32,956 bases of DNA, taken from positions 1 to 32,956 of IMG/VR virus record IMGVR_UViG_3300023118_000023; one strand, 5' to 3'. This document shows positions 7,821 to 14,030 of this stretch, piece after piece. Origin of the DNA: a virus. The translations under genes were made by a program, and so were the position numbers. The notes under the pieces were generated by a model, which saw only the letters and a list, made by a program, of their open reading frames with translations, ran no database searches and was not told the DNA's origin. The first letter of the stretch is position 1; the number at the start of each line of letters is the position of its first letter.

Positions 7821-7956
7821 AATTGTCTCGCTTAAACCTGTATGAACTGTCTCGAATATGGTTCCTGAAAATCAAGCCTTACCCTTTGATGTGGTCTAGG
7901 TGTATAGTAAGGTTGCCTTTTCAATTGGGGGATGGAAAGTAAGGCTAGAGACAATT
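7821..7956 (+). ncRNA. Leader RNA domain with two mutually exclusive stems, upstream of the 8080 gene
   Basis: AATTGTCTC (7821-7829) pairs with GAGACAATT (7948-7956). Inside it AGCCTTAC (7875-7882) pairs with GTAAGGCT (7939-7946). The same 5' arm, CCTTAC (7877-7882), can instead pair with GTAAGG (7907-7912), which encloses CTTTGATG copy 4 (7884-7891). The two pairings exclude each other, as in a switching leader. Two more small hairpins, GGGC/GCCC (about 8010-8023) and GACTAT-GGGG-ATAGTC (about 8028-8043), precede the ribosome site of the next gene. Confidence 0.5.
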
Positions 7957-8079
7957 AACCTAGATGTTTCACTGTGACTTCCGGAGGCAAAAACCTTTGG
8001 TGGTCATAGGGCAACATCGCCCGTGTCAGACTATGGGGATAGTCCACATAGCTGGAAACCTTTGAAAGAGGATACCACA

Positions 8080-8838
8080 ATGGCTAAGAACACAAACGCA
8101 CCGCGCGAACTTTCCATGTCGGAAAAGATCGATGCCGCAATTCAGAATATCGTCACTCGCGGCACTTCACTTCGCAATGATTGCCACACGACACTTGTCA
8201 TGATCATGGACCACTACATTGGTCTTGGCAACGGCGACACGACGAAAATCAAGCCATTCCTTGATGCCGTCAAGGGCTCTTTGGGCTCTTCGCTCTCACA
8301 GGCGGCAATGAACTGGATTGCGATTTCCATGCCGACACTCATGTTCGATGATCGTCCGGGCTCGAAAACCCGTGGTACGTTCGTCCACATCAAGGGCTCG
8401 AAAGAGCGCGTCTATGCCGAACTGAAAGACGTGACTTGCGTCTCCACCATGCCCGGTACCAACGACAAGCGCAAGTTCTCGGGTGCGCCTCGTGATCTGC
8501 CCTTCTTTGAATTGGAACGTATCCAGACACAGAAGCCTTTCAACCTCACGGCGGCTATCATTGCCCTTGTGAAGCGTGCCGACGCGGCAAAGGAAGCTAA
8601 TGAGAAAGACGACGCCGAGAATGTCATCAACGATGACGCTCTTGAAGTCCTGCATTCTCTGGCGAACAAGCTTGCACCAAGTCAGGTGACGGCACCAACG
8701 GCTCAACAGGTCGGCGCCAATCGTACGGCATCAACCGAAGGCAAGCCCGTCGCCATTGAAGAGCTTCGCGCCGAAACCCCTGTCAAGGCAGGTCGCAAGC
8801 CGAAGGCAGACAACACACAGAAGGCAGTAGCCGCCTAA
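8080..8838 (+). CDS. Unknown protein, first rightward gene
   Basis: 252 residues from the ATG at 8080, which has AAAGAGG eight bases upstream; the GTG at 8023 further up has no ribosome site and lies in a hairpin. Residues 10-90 look helical and globular (ending SQAAMNWIAISMPTLMF), and a segment rich in strands follows. The C-terminal 70 residues are low-complexity, with Ala, Lys, Thr and the AT-hook-like AGRKPKADN close to the end, which suggests nucleic-acid contact. G/C-ending codons look more frequent here than in its neighbours. As the first gene behind the structured RNA leader and ahead of a terminator, it is probably a separately regulated early gene. I do not recognise the family. 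Confidence 0.8.
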   Translation: MAKNTNAPRELSMSEKIDAAIQNIVTRGTSLRNDCHTTLVMIMDHYIGLGNGDTTKIKPFLDAVKGSLGSSLSQAAMNWIAISMPTLMFDDRPGSKTRGTFVHIKGSKERVYAELKDVTCVSTMPGTNDKRKFSGAPRDLPFFELERIQTQKPFNLTAAIIALVKRADAAKEANEKDDAENVINDDALEVLHSLANKLAPSQVTAPTAQQVGANRTASTEGKPVAIEELRAETPVKAGRKPKADNTQKAVAA

Positions 8839-8889
8839 TCGGCTGATAATCCCCCAACGGCTTCCCAAAGGCCGCTTGTCAGCCCATAG

Positions 8890-8917
8890 CACCCCCAGGA
8901 TTAAGTTCTTGGGGGTG
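8890..8917 (+). terminator. Strong GC hairpin after the 8080 gene
   Basis: CACCCCCA (8890-8897) pairs perfectly with TGGGGGTG (8910-8917) across a 12-base loop. No T-run follows, so it may protect the mRNA end or work with the terminator at 8962-9037. Confidence 0.45.
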
Positions 8918-8961
8918 ACTTCATGTCTACGCTATCGCTTGCCGATAGATGCATTGAAATG

Positions 8962-9037
8962 CCTATGTCAGTTGTCCACCCGCTTTTGGACGTAAAAAGT
9001 GGTTCGCCGCACACAGCCACGCCTGACATAGGTTTTT
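8962..9037 (+). terminator. Composite intrinsic terminator
   Basis: CCTATGTCA (8962-8970) pairs with TGACATAGG (9024-9032), followed at once by TTTTT (9033-9037). The long loop contains a second hairpin, CCGCTTTT with AAAAGTGG (one G-T pair). It separates the 8080 gene from the small-gene operon that starts at 9078. Confidence 0.6.
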
Positions 9038-9077
9038 GAGTGCATACTAGATCAACCATGACTTAGGGGATAATGTC

Positions 9078-9257
9078 ATGATTAAGTTTACCTTTGATAC
9101 CAAATGGCCCGTGCCTTTTGATCAAGAATGGAAGCGTTCTTCCAAGCGTTTCGACACAATCGAACAAGCCGCTAAGGCCATGTCAGATTGGATGATTGTT
9201 TCATATGAGAATGGCACACACATGTCTTGCCGTCTCGTGTCGTTGCGGGAGGAATAG
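9078..9257 (+). CDS. Small soluble protein, unknown
   Basis: 59 residues from the ATG at 9078, with AGGGGA seven bases upstream. The sequence has a beta-like start (IKFTFDTKWPVPFD) and a helix (TIEQAAKAMSDWMI), and could be a small alpha/beta fold. It is the first gene of a tight rightward series of very small genes. Confidence 0.65.
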   Translation: MIKFTFDTKWPVPFDQEWKRSSKRFDTIEQAAKAMSDWMIVSYENGTHMSCRLVSLREE

Positions 9258-9260
9258 GAC

Positions 9261-9368
9261 ATGCTTAACCATTCCGACTATACGTTGATACTCGTGGCAA
9301 TTCTTATCGTGATTGGCGCGGCTCTATTCGCCTATTATGAAGATGTAAGGGATAATCTAGATGACTGA
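9261..9368 (+). CDS. Tiny membrane protein
   Basis: 35 residues with one hydrophobic segment (LILVAILIVIGAALFAYY) and an acidic tail. GGAGG lies about eight bases before the ATG. It overlaps the next gene by eight bases. Probably a single-pass inner membrane protein; function unknown. Confidence 0.6.
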   Translation: MLNHSDYTLILVAILIVIGAALFAYYEDVRDNLDD

Positions 9369-9567
9369 TAAGCTTTGCAATCCGCTCGAACGTGTCGCTA
9401 TCAATAAGCGCGACTTTGAAAAGGCGGCAAATGTCCTTAATCAGATCACGTTCATGCATGTCCATGGTGACAGTGTGTCATTCGAATGTGACAAGTTTGG
9501 GCGCCGTCAATTAACCCGCTATGGTGTTTCCTTCACCTATGCTCACACACATGAAAGGATGCAGTAA
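9361..9567 (+). CDS. Small protein, unknown
   Basis: 68 residues from the ATG at 9361, with AAGGGA upstream. It is mixed alpha/beta, basic and without membrane segments. It contains HVHGDSVSFECDKFGRR, in which the strand pair and small hydrophilic turns suggest a compact fold. It is coupled to its neighbours by overlaps at both ends (its stop TAA shares a base with the next ATG). Confidence 0.65.
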   Translation: MTDKLCNPLERVAINKRDFEKAANVLNQITFMHVHGDSVSFECDKFGRRQLTRYGVSFTYAHTHERMQ

Positions 9568-9683
9568 TGGCCGCGATATTCGGTTTTCTCGCATTGGGGC
9601 TTTTCTTTGCGGGGTTCTTTGCCCCTCCACTCTGGATTGCAATGATCCTTTGCGGTCTGTTGTGTTGTGCATTCGACGGGTGA
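9567..9683 (+). CDS. Tiny membrane protein
   Basis: 38 residues, almost entirely hydrophobic, with two apolar stretches divided by a Pro-Pro turn (FFAPPLW) and a Cys-rich C-terminal part (ILCGLLCCAFDG). AAAGGA lies just upstream and the ATG overlaps the previous stop. A small hairpin-like inner membrane protein is likely; no family recognised. Confidence 0.55.
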   Translation: MAAIFGFLALGLFFAGFFAPPLWIAMILCGLLCCAFDG

Positions 9684-9866
9684 TTGACAGATGTAAACCC
9701 CCTTGTGAAAGCTTGTGGGGTTTATTTGTGTCAATGATAAAGGTTGCTAGAGGCTCATGCGGCTAGTGCACGTAAAAAGGCCAAATCTTGTGTTACTCGA
9801 TATTCTGGTTATTCGCGATAACTCCAGTGAGAGTGCATAGTAAACCTCTAGCATCCTGTATCATTG
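9683..9866 (+). ncRNA. Structured intergenic RNA element (candidate)
   Basis: Between two small genes lie about 200 non-coding bases with two large helices. The first pairs ATTGACA (9683-9689) with TGTCAAT (9729-9735) and, inside it, TAAACCCC with GGGGTTTA (9717-9724). The second pairs CAATGATA (9732-9739) with TATCATTG (9859-9866) and GCTAGAGG (9746-9753) with CCTCTAGC (9845-9852), enclosing a CTGGTTAT/ATAACTCCAG hairpin and a TGCAC/GTGCA pair. The first can act as a terminator. Because 9732-9735 belongs to both helices, they may compete. Confidence 0.55.
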
Positions 9867-9890
9867 TCAACATCATCAAGGGGATTTGTG

Positions 9891-10100
9891 ATGACACTCC
9901 TAACACTGCTTTTCATCGTGCTTGTGACGGCTCTTGTCTTCTTTCATATAGGGGCGTGGGCCACTCTTTCTGCTTGTGAGGATGAAGGTTTCGTCATTCC
10001 TTCAAAACGCTCCCCACGGCCTTCTATGAGGCAACCAGAACCTGTCTATGCAGGTAATGTGATCGAGTTCCGTCGTGGCCAGGATTTTGTGAGGGTCTAA
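9891..10100 (+). CDS. Small membrane-anchored protein
   Basis: 69 residues. One N-terminal hydrophobic segment (LLTLLFIVLVTALVFFHIGAW) is followed by a hydrophilic, basic C-terminus ending FRRGQDFVRV. The ATG at 9891 has AAGGGG seven bases upstream and lies just after the structured element. Probably a bitopic inner membrane protein. The stop shares a base with the next start. Confidence 0.65.
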   Translation: MTLLTLLFIVLVTALVFFHIGAWATLSACEDEGFVIPSKRSPRPSMRQPEPVYAGNVIEFRRGQDFVRV

Positions 10101-10249
10101 TGGTTTCGTGGAACCGTATCATCTGGAATGTTAATGTCTTTCTTGTCTTCCTTAATGTGTTGTCTTTTGCAGCACGAGGACAGACATGGAACCTCGCTGT
10201 GGCACTGGTTGTCGCTCTTGTCGTTTGGATAAATCAAGATGAAGAATAG
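10100..10249 (+). CDS. Small membrane protein
   Basis: 49 residues with two hydrophobic segments (about 8-24 and 31-43) and a short acidic tail ending NQDEE. The ATG overlaps the preceding TAA, so translation is coupled. Function unknown. Confidence 0.6.
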   Translation: MVSWNRIIWNVNVFLVFLNVLSFAARGQTWNLAVALVVALVVWINQDEE

Positions 10250-10318
10250 GTATTTCATCTTTAGTACCATTAACGTGGTGCTAATGGGGCAATACCGCCC
10301 GCCTATCAGGGGATGACA

Positions 10319-10483
10319 ATGGCAAAGTATGAATTTCATCGTGAGTATGTAGGCCCACGCGGCCCTCACCTCAATCACCTGACAAAGTACACGTTGACGA
10401 AAGAGCGTCGCATGACAGGCAGTGCCAAACCGGCAAAGCTTGCCTCCGGCCGTTCTGTCCAACGGTCGCAGTCCAATGACTAG
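10319..10483 (+). CDS. Small basic protein, unknown
   Basis: 54 residues, strongly basic, with many Arg, Lys and His and a Ser/Arg-rich end. GGGG lies six bases before the ATG at 10319; an in-frame ATG two codons earlier is less well placed. A nucleic-acid-binding role is possible from charge alone. It overlaps the next gene by eight bases. Confidence 0.55.
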   Translation: MAKYEFHREYVGPRGPHLNHLTKYTLTKERRMTGSAKPAKLASGRSVQRSQSND

Positions 10484-10715
10484 CCTTGTGGAAAAGGCTA
10501 TGCCGCCGGAAGGCTTCAAGCCTTATGAGCGTAAAGGTGAAAAGATTGGCGGCGGTTTCTTTGTTATCCGCCGTGGTCGCATTGCAGGACGTATCAAACC
10601 ATCTGAACGTCCCTTCGAGCATCCAAATCTCAGTAGTGCTATAGATGAACGGAATAGGCTTCGAAAGCTTTATCCCGATTGTAAGTACTCTATCCTCATG
10701 GATGTGGAGTTTTAG
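10476..10715 (+). CDS. Small protein, unknown
   Basis: 79 residues from the ATG at 10476, which overlaps the previous stop in an ATGA-type junction; the in-frame ATG at 10500 is an alternative. The phrase GGGFFVIRRGRIAGRIKPSE looks like two strands of a small beta fold, and a helix (SSAIDERNRLRKLYPD) follows. It resembles short phage proteins of unknown role. No membrane segment. Confidence 0.6.
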   Translation: MTSLVEKAMPPEGFKPYERKGEKIGGGFFVIRRGRIAGRIKPSERPFEHPNLSSAIDERNRLRKLYPDCKYSILMDVEF

Positions 10716-10760
10716 CCTCCCAAGGCAGTGGTGCCTTTACCTAATGCATGTAGCAGCGCA

Positions 10761-10889
10761 ATGATAAGGCGTGAGGCTCTTGCAGGGATAAGTAAGGTTA
10801 AATGGATAGCCGCAAGCACAATGTTCGCCCGGCAAATCTGCAGCCACAATCATCGCTGTGACGCTGCCAAGGCTGTTTACCTTGGTTAG
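10761..10889 (+). CDS. Doubtful small reading frame
   Basis: A 42-residue frame with three Cys and several His and basic residues, but no clear ribosome site before the ATG; GTG starts at 10728 or 10731 are equally possible. It lies in the 262-base gap between 10715 and 10978, which otherwise holds only a 24-codon hydrophobic frame starting at a GTG at 10894. I list it because the neighbourhood is otherwise packed with genes. Confidence 0.25.
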   Translation: MIRREALAGISKVKWIAASTMFARQICSHNHRCDAAKAVYLG

Positions 10890-10977
10890 AGACGTGACAA
10901 CGGCAATCATAGGGCTAGTGGGGAGTATAGTTGTCTCTTCCGCGACTAGCATCAATTCAAACCCATAGGAGGTTGTC

Positions 10978-11157
10978 GTGGGTTATTTCTATCTCGTGAT
11001 ACTGATGTACTACGGCGGCACTGGTTCCACGGCTGTCATTCCGAAGCCTTACTATGGGTTTGAAGCTTGCCAAGCGGCGGGTGAAGTAACAAAGGGTCAA
11101 TCAAGCCGTGTCGACGAGTACGTATGTGTCCCCGGCAAACCATTGGAAAGTGACTAA
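10978..11157 (+). CDS. Small exported or membrane-anchored protein
   Basis: 59 residues from a GTG at 10978 with a strong AGGAGG seven bases upstream. The N-terminus is hydrophobic (YFYLVILMYYGG) and weakly signal-like; the remainder has two Cys (about 31 and 50) that could form a disulfide, with the pattern FEACQAAGE and YVCVPGK. Small two-Cys periplasmic proteins of this type are common in phages. It lies 21 bases before the probable lipoprotein gene. Confidence 0.6.
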   Translation: MGYFYLVILMYYGGTGSTAVIPKPYYGFEACQAAGEVTKGQSSRVDEYVCVPGKPLESD

Positions 11158-11178
11158 CGTCACGTAGGAGAATGATTA

Positions 11179-11616
11179 ATGTTGAAGAAAGTCATTTGGG
11201 GAGCGATGGCAGTTGTCGCTCTTGTGTCTATGGGTGCACAGTCGGGTTGTAATGACGCTGACATTGCATCCAGGAATTTGTCAGTTGCTGCCGATAACTT
11301 CGAAGTCATGCGTCGTGTTGTCTTCTATAACGGCATTACGGGTGACTATATCTTGTCTGTCGAGGGGCTTTGCTCATTGGGCAATCAAGACAGTCAAGGT
11401 CAACTGTCTGTCACCTGTAAGACGGGACCACGGGCATTTACGAAACACTTTCTCGGGCTGTCTGACAACGTGACGTATTTCGCCCAACAGCTTGAGAATG
11501 TCGATGTGAGTACGTATCATCATCGTATCATCTTCAAGCCTCAATCCATCCTACCTGATATCGACTTCAAGGGTAGTGGGAACGAACTCCTGAACAATCA
11601 CAACAACGACGGGTGA
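11179..11616 (+). CDS. Beta-sandwich lipoprotein-like phage protein
   Basis: 145 residues. A signal peptide (KKVIWGAMAVVALVSMGAQSGC) ends in a Cys in a lipobox-like setting, so lipid anchoring is likely though the -3 position is not ideal. The mature part, with NFEVMRRVVFYNGITGDYIL, LSVTCKTGP, FLGLSDNVTYFAQQL and RIIFKPQSILPDI, matches from memory a protein widespread in phages, annotated in some actinobacteriophages as a beta-sandwich lipoprotein. Its function is unsettled. The last ten residues are Asn-rich. AGGAGAA precedes the ATG. Recognition of the family is fairly strong; lipidation is inference. Confidence 0.75.
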   Translation: MLKKVIWGAMAVVALVSMGAQSGCNDADIASRNLSVAADNFEVMRRVVFYNGITGDYILSVEGLCSLGNQDSQGQLSVTCKTGPRAFTKHFLGLSDNVTYFAQQLENVDVSTYHHRIIFKPQSILPDIDFKGSGNELLNNHNNDG

Positions 11617-11619
11617 CAC

Positions 11620-11838
11620 ATGGATAAGATCCAAGAGATCACCCACAAGATGAGGAATGTCATTCGTGACCATCCTCTAGCGTTCCTGACAGAGCGCAAC
11701 GACTACCTCTATTCCTCTCAGGTGGATGACTACAACGTCCAAAAGAGGAAAGCTTTCGACGGCAATCGTGGGGCATTGTTGGCTAGTGTCCTCTTTGTTG
11801 CCGCCGTTCTCGTGGCCATCGTGTCGGCCATCATCTAG
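11620..11838 (+). CDS. Tail-anchored small membrane protein
   Basis: 72 residues. The first 50 are hydrophilic and helical with many charged residues; the C-terminal 22 (ALLASVLFVAAVLVAIVSAII) form a single membrane segment that ends at the stop codon. The start lies three bases after the previous stop. Such topology leaves the soluble part in the cytoplasm. Function unknown. Confidence 0.7.
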   Translation: MDKIQEITHKMRNVIRDHPLAFLTERNDYLYSSQVDDYNVQKRKAFDGNRGALLASVLFVAAVLVAIVSAII

Positions 11839-12090
11839 CGGCATTCGCTACAACAAGGGGAGTTTCCCACATGGCAAGAGACAGTCCTTAAAGTCACCCG
11901 ATAGGGTAACACTCCGGTTATATTCGACGATATGAGAGCGCCTGTCCAGTGAGGGCGTGTTGACATAAGTACATGGACGTCAAGCATGGAACATAGGAGA
12001 GTGCCCAAATGACCCGTTAAGCGAACTCGCAGCATCATAGGGATTACTGGCTGCAATATGAACGGTAATCCCACCCATCTACTTATCTAA
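11839..12090. other. Intergenic stretch without recognisable gene
   Basis: About 250 bases with only micro-frames of 3 to 7 codons, two of them behind purine-rich sequences. A TTGAC/GTCAA dyad lies near 11958-11982. TTGACA near 11960 has no -10 box at a proper distance. I see no clear feature. Confidence 0.3.
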
Positions 12091-12120
12091 CCTCTAGGAT
12101 CACTAGGGGTTTATTAATTT
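12091..12120 (+). terminator. Intrinsic terminator
   Basis: CCTCTAG (12091-12097) pairs with CTAGGGG (12103-12109), with one G-T pair and a five-base loop, followed by TTTATTAATTT. It ends the 9-12 kb small-gene block. Confidence 0.6.
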
Positions 12121-12134
12121 GATGGGAGTGGTGA

Positions 12135-12335
12135 ATGTTTACAGCATGGCAGACAGTGGGTGATGCATTCGTCGAGGTTGATGCACTACCCGTTTTGGTC
12201 ACTGTGGCGGATGACGTAATTTTTGATATGTCAAAAGCCTATTTCGATAATCTTGTTTCTCTGTCGGCTGACCCACGAGACATTGCACTCGTTGAAGCTC
12301 TGTCAGAGACATATATTGGGGAGTATGTGATTTGA
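12135..12335 (+). CDS. Small acidic protein, unknown
   Basis: 66 residues, acidic, with alternating strands and helices (FVEVDALPVLVTVADDVIFDMSK, then DIALVEALSETYIGEYVI). A GGGAGTGGTGA ribosome site precedes the ATG at 12135. Its stop overlaps the probable TTG start of the acetyltransferase-like gene. No family recognised. Confidence 0.6.
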   Translation: MFTAWQTVGDAFVEVDALPVLVTVADDVIFDMSKAYFDNLVSLSADPRDIALVEALSETYIGEYVI

Positions 12336-12670
12336 TCGATGCTAAGATGGAAAATACGGGTTGGGGTTCCATATCTATTAGAGTGGGTAACGCCTCTGTA
12401 TCAATGAACAAGTCACAAGGCGGTTATCACCTTTTTAGCCTCAGGTCCAATGACCGGTATAAGGGTGAGGCAACAAAAGTCCTCACAGTGTGCAAGCGTA
12501 TTTGTCGCCGATTGAACAAGCCTCTGACACTCACAGCCGCGCCATTCGATGACATGCCTATGGACACAAAGCGGCTAGTCGGTTGGTACTCCAAGAGGGG
12601 TTTTGTACCTCTGAAAGAGATGCCAGACGGCAAGGGCTACTTCACGATGCCGATGGAGTATCGGGCATGA
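12332..12670 (+). CDS. Small GNAT acetyltransferase-like protein
   Basis: 112 residues from a TTG at 12332 with GGGGAG eight bases upstream; the ATG at 12347 lacks a ribosome site. The order of elements fits the C-terminal half of the GNAT fold: a strand (YHLFSLRSN), then RYKGEATKVLTVCKRICRRLNKP as the acetyl-CoA-binding loop and helix (a relaxed R-x-x-G-x-A form), then LVGWYSKRGFVPL, the usual Y-x-K-x-G-F end. It is shorter than typical GNAT enzymes (140-180 residues), so it may be reduced or inactive. A full GNAT gene with a C-terminal tail lies at 16436. Confidence 0.6.
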   Translation: MIDAKMENTGWGSISIRVGNASVSMNKSQGGYHLFSLRSNDRYKGEATKVLTVCKRICRRLNKPLTLTAAPFDDMPMDTKRLVGWYSKRGFVPLKEMPDGKGYFTMPMEYRA

Positions 12671-12741
12671 AGATTGTCAATTATTTGTTTATCGCAGCCG
12701 CCGTCATCCTAATTGGTGGCATAACCATGGGGCCGTGGTGA
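12667..12741 (+). CDS. Micro membrane peptide
   Basis: 24 residues, one hydrophobic segment (NYLFIAAAVILIGGITMG). The ATG overlaps the stop of the gene before (ATGA), and its stop overlaps the next ATG (TGATG), so it sits exactly within the chain of coupled genes. That exact fit is the main support. Confidence 0.5.
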   Translation: MKIVNYLFIAAAVILIGGITMGPW

Positions 12742-13055
12742 TGTATGAATGGGCAAAACCTGGGGCTAAGGTAGTTTCTATCAACAGCGACTGGTCAGTT
12801 GTAGATGATGGAAAGGATGCTGAGGGTCCGTTTGAAGGAGAAATCCTAACCATCGAACAAGTGATGCCTTTCGTTGGAGAGGGTATTTACCTTAGATTTC
12901 TTCCATTTGGGGAAGATCTGTATCACATCAATGGGTTCAAACCCCTCGTTGAACCGAAGGCTCTCCCCTCTGTTCTCACGACACTCCTCATCGCTCCGGG
13001 GAAGCGTATCAAGAACGATCAGTTCGATAAGGGGCGGGTTCATGACCCTGTTTAA
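12741..13055 (+). CDS. SH3-like small protein without tail
   Basis: 104 residues. The start is the ATG at 12741 that overlaps the preceding TGA. The N-terminus PGAKVVSINSDWSVVDDG, then FEGEILTIEQV and IYLRFLPFGEDLYHINGFKPL, has the strand pattern of an SH3/KOW-like barrel. It resembles the tailed proteins of the 16-30 kb cluster in layout, but it ends KGRVHDPV and lacks the shared C-terminal sequence. It overlaps the next gene by 14 bases. Confidence 0.6.
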   Translation: MYEWAKPGAKVVSINSDWSVVDDGKDAEGPFEGEILTIEQVMPFVGEGIYLRFLPFGEDLYHINGFKPLVEPKALPSVLTTLLIAPGKRIKNDQFDKGRVHDPV

Positions 13056-13314
13056 GTCAAAGGTTGTCCTCATGGAAAACAAGATGGACAATTCTTACGA
13101 AATCTATCTCAATGGTCATCCTCTTTGTGGTCCAGATGGGCGCATGGAGGATTTGACTAATGATATGTGGGACAGAAACAGCCGAGTTCTCAGCATGGAA
13201 TATTGGGAAAGGGTGGCTGATAACTTTAGGGATATAAATCGATGGGCAAGAAAACCGGTAAACACGGTCTTATCTGGAGTCGTGTTGACAGAATCCAAAC
13301 GGCACCTGACATGA
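13042..13314 (+). CDS. Small protein, unknown
   Basis: 90 residues from the ATG at 13042, which has AAGGGG seven bases upstream; ATG at 13072 is a weaker alternative. A beta hairpin (SYEIYLNGHPLCGPDGR) is followed by helices rich in Trp, Arg and Asp (MEYWERVADNFRDINRWARKP). Its 3' end overlaps the next small gene by more than 70 bases in another frame, which is unusual even for this dense region. Confidence 0.5.
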   Translation: MTLFKSKVVLMENKMDNSYEIYLNGHPLCGPDGRMEDLTNDMWDRNSRVLSMEYWERVADNFRDINRWARKPVNTVLSGVVLTESKRHLT

Positions 13315-13391
13315 GGCGCATCGAGGAACAACGGGCGATCCGTATCCTCCAGGAAAATGAGAGGGAACTCAAAAATGCGTACCGTCTATAA
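13242..13391 (+). CDS. Small basic helical protein
   Basis: 49 residues, very basic (begins GKKTGKHGLIWSRV) with an Arg/Glu-rich helix at the C-terminus. It overlaps both neighbours: 73 bases with the 90-residue gene and 17 bases with the following gene. No strong ribosome site is visible before the ATG at 13242. Either it or the end of the previous frame may be incorrect. Confidence 0.4.
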   Translation: MGKKTGKHGLIWSRVDRIQTAPDMRRIEEQRAIRILQENERELKNAYRL

Positions 13392-13686
13392 GAATAAAAG
13401 ATCGGGTGAATTTTACGAAGTCGTCTGGTCTGACGATGACGGAGCGTTGCTCTGTAATAAAGCGAACCCCATCTCCCATAGGTTCTGGTGGAGGAATTCT
13501 CTGATCAACGAGCACCTCGAAGAGTACCGTGAGCCTGTCGTCGAGAAGATCATTCGTCATGTGTATCAGCATGGCAAGGGTATCTACACCTCTGACAGTA
13601 GTGCTTTTCGTGAACCCAAATTGGGGAAGATCGAGTTCACCATCACCGATGGGAAATTAACCGGAGTGGAGATCCTCGATGTTTGA
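13375..13686 (+). CDS. Small protein with beta-rich N-terminus, unknown
   Basis: 103 residues from the ATG at 13375, behind GAGAGGGAA. It begins RTVYKNKRSGEFYEVVWSDDDGALLC, a beta-strand pattern, then has a Trp-rich segment, a helix, and a final strand pair (GKIEFTITDGKLTGVEILDV). It overlaps the next gene by eight bases. No family recognised. Confidence 0.65.
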   Translation: MRTVYKNKRSGEFYEVVWSDDDGALLCNKANPISHRFWWRNSLINEHLEEYREPVVEKIIRHVYQHGKGIYTSDSSAFREPKLGKIEFTITDGKLTGVEILDV

Positions 13687-14029
13687 GGTCGGGAAGAAGT
13701 ACAAGAGTAAGTACGGTGGTAATACCATAACCCCTGTAGCCATTGCCAATGGTGGTGAGTTTGCATGGGCCGAAATCCACACAGGCTATGGGACATATCA
13801 GTGGGGTACTTCGAACGTTTGGCAAGAAGTCGTTGAGCCTCGTAAAGAGTACTTCAATGCGTACAAGAATGCTGTTGATCAAACTCTATACTCTGGTCCA
13901 CACTACTCTCAAGAAGAGGCTGATCGTAAGAGGAGAGAAGAGATGAGCCATCGTTTCTACGGCACTCTCATCGTGACCCATCATTCGGAAACCAAGGTGG
14001 AGACTGAGTTCCATCTAAAGAGGAAGTGA
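13679..14029 (+). CDS. SH3-like small protein without tail
   Basis: 116 residues. It begins FEVGKKYKSKYGGN, the G-x-x-Y/V pattern seen at the start of the tailed proteins downstream, followed by further strands (TITPVAIANGGEFAWAEI). The C-terminal half is charged and helical and ends FHLKRK, so it lacks the shared tail. The ATG overlaps the previous stop and GGAGTGGAG supplies the ribosome site. It directly precedes pnuC. Confidence 0.65.
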   Translation: MFEVGKKYKSKYGGNTITPVAIANGGEFAWAEIHTGYGTYQWGTSNVWQEVVEPRKEYFNAYKNAVDQTLYSGPHYSQEEADRKRREEMSHRFYGTLIVTHHSETKVETEFHLKRK

Positions 14030-14030
14030 T

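Larger units (their letters stand above)
6108..8045 (+). ncRNA. Large structured non-coding RNA region (about 1.9 kb, candidate)
   Basis: No convincing coding frame is present, yet the stretch is unusually rich in exact helices. Examples are ACGC-GCAA-GCGT (6108-6119, a GNRA loop on the plus strand), CCCCGCG/CGCGGGG (6129-6135 with 6176-6182), GATTATG/CATAATC (about 6240-6246 with 6316-6322), TATAACC-TTTT-GGTTATA (about 7315-7332), TGACACA/TGTGTCA (about 7650-7676), and the elements listed separately below. The GNRA loops point to the plus strand as the transcribed strand. Large ornate RNAs such as GOLLD and ROOL are known from phages; I cannot tell whether this is one of them. It ends directly before the gene at 8080. 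Confidence 0.6.

Noticed and set aside
7082-7912. CRISPR array
   Set aside because: The repeats are few, unequal in spacing, and their stems differ; no constant repeat-spacer pattern exists.
6690-8020. tRNA genes or a group I intron
   Set aside because: I searched by eye for T-loop sequences with closing stems, CCA ends and group I core motifs and found none that fold properly. A computed search with covariance models would be decisive.
10894-10968. 24-codon hydrophobic frame from a GTG
   Set aside because: No clear ribosome site and no overlap with neighbours; too short to support alone.
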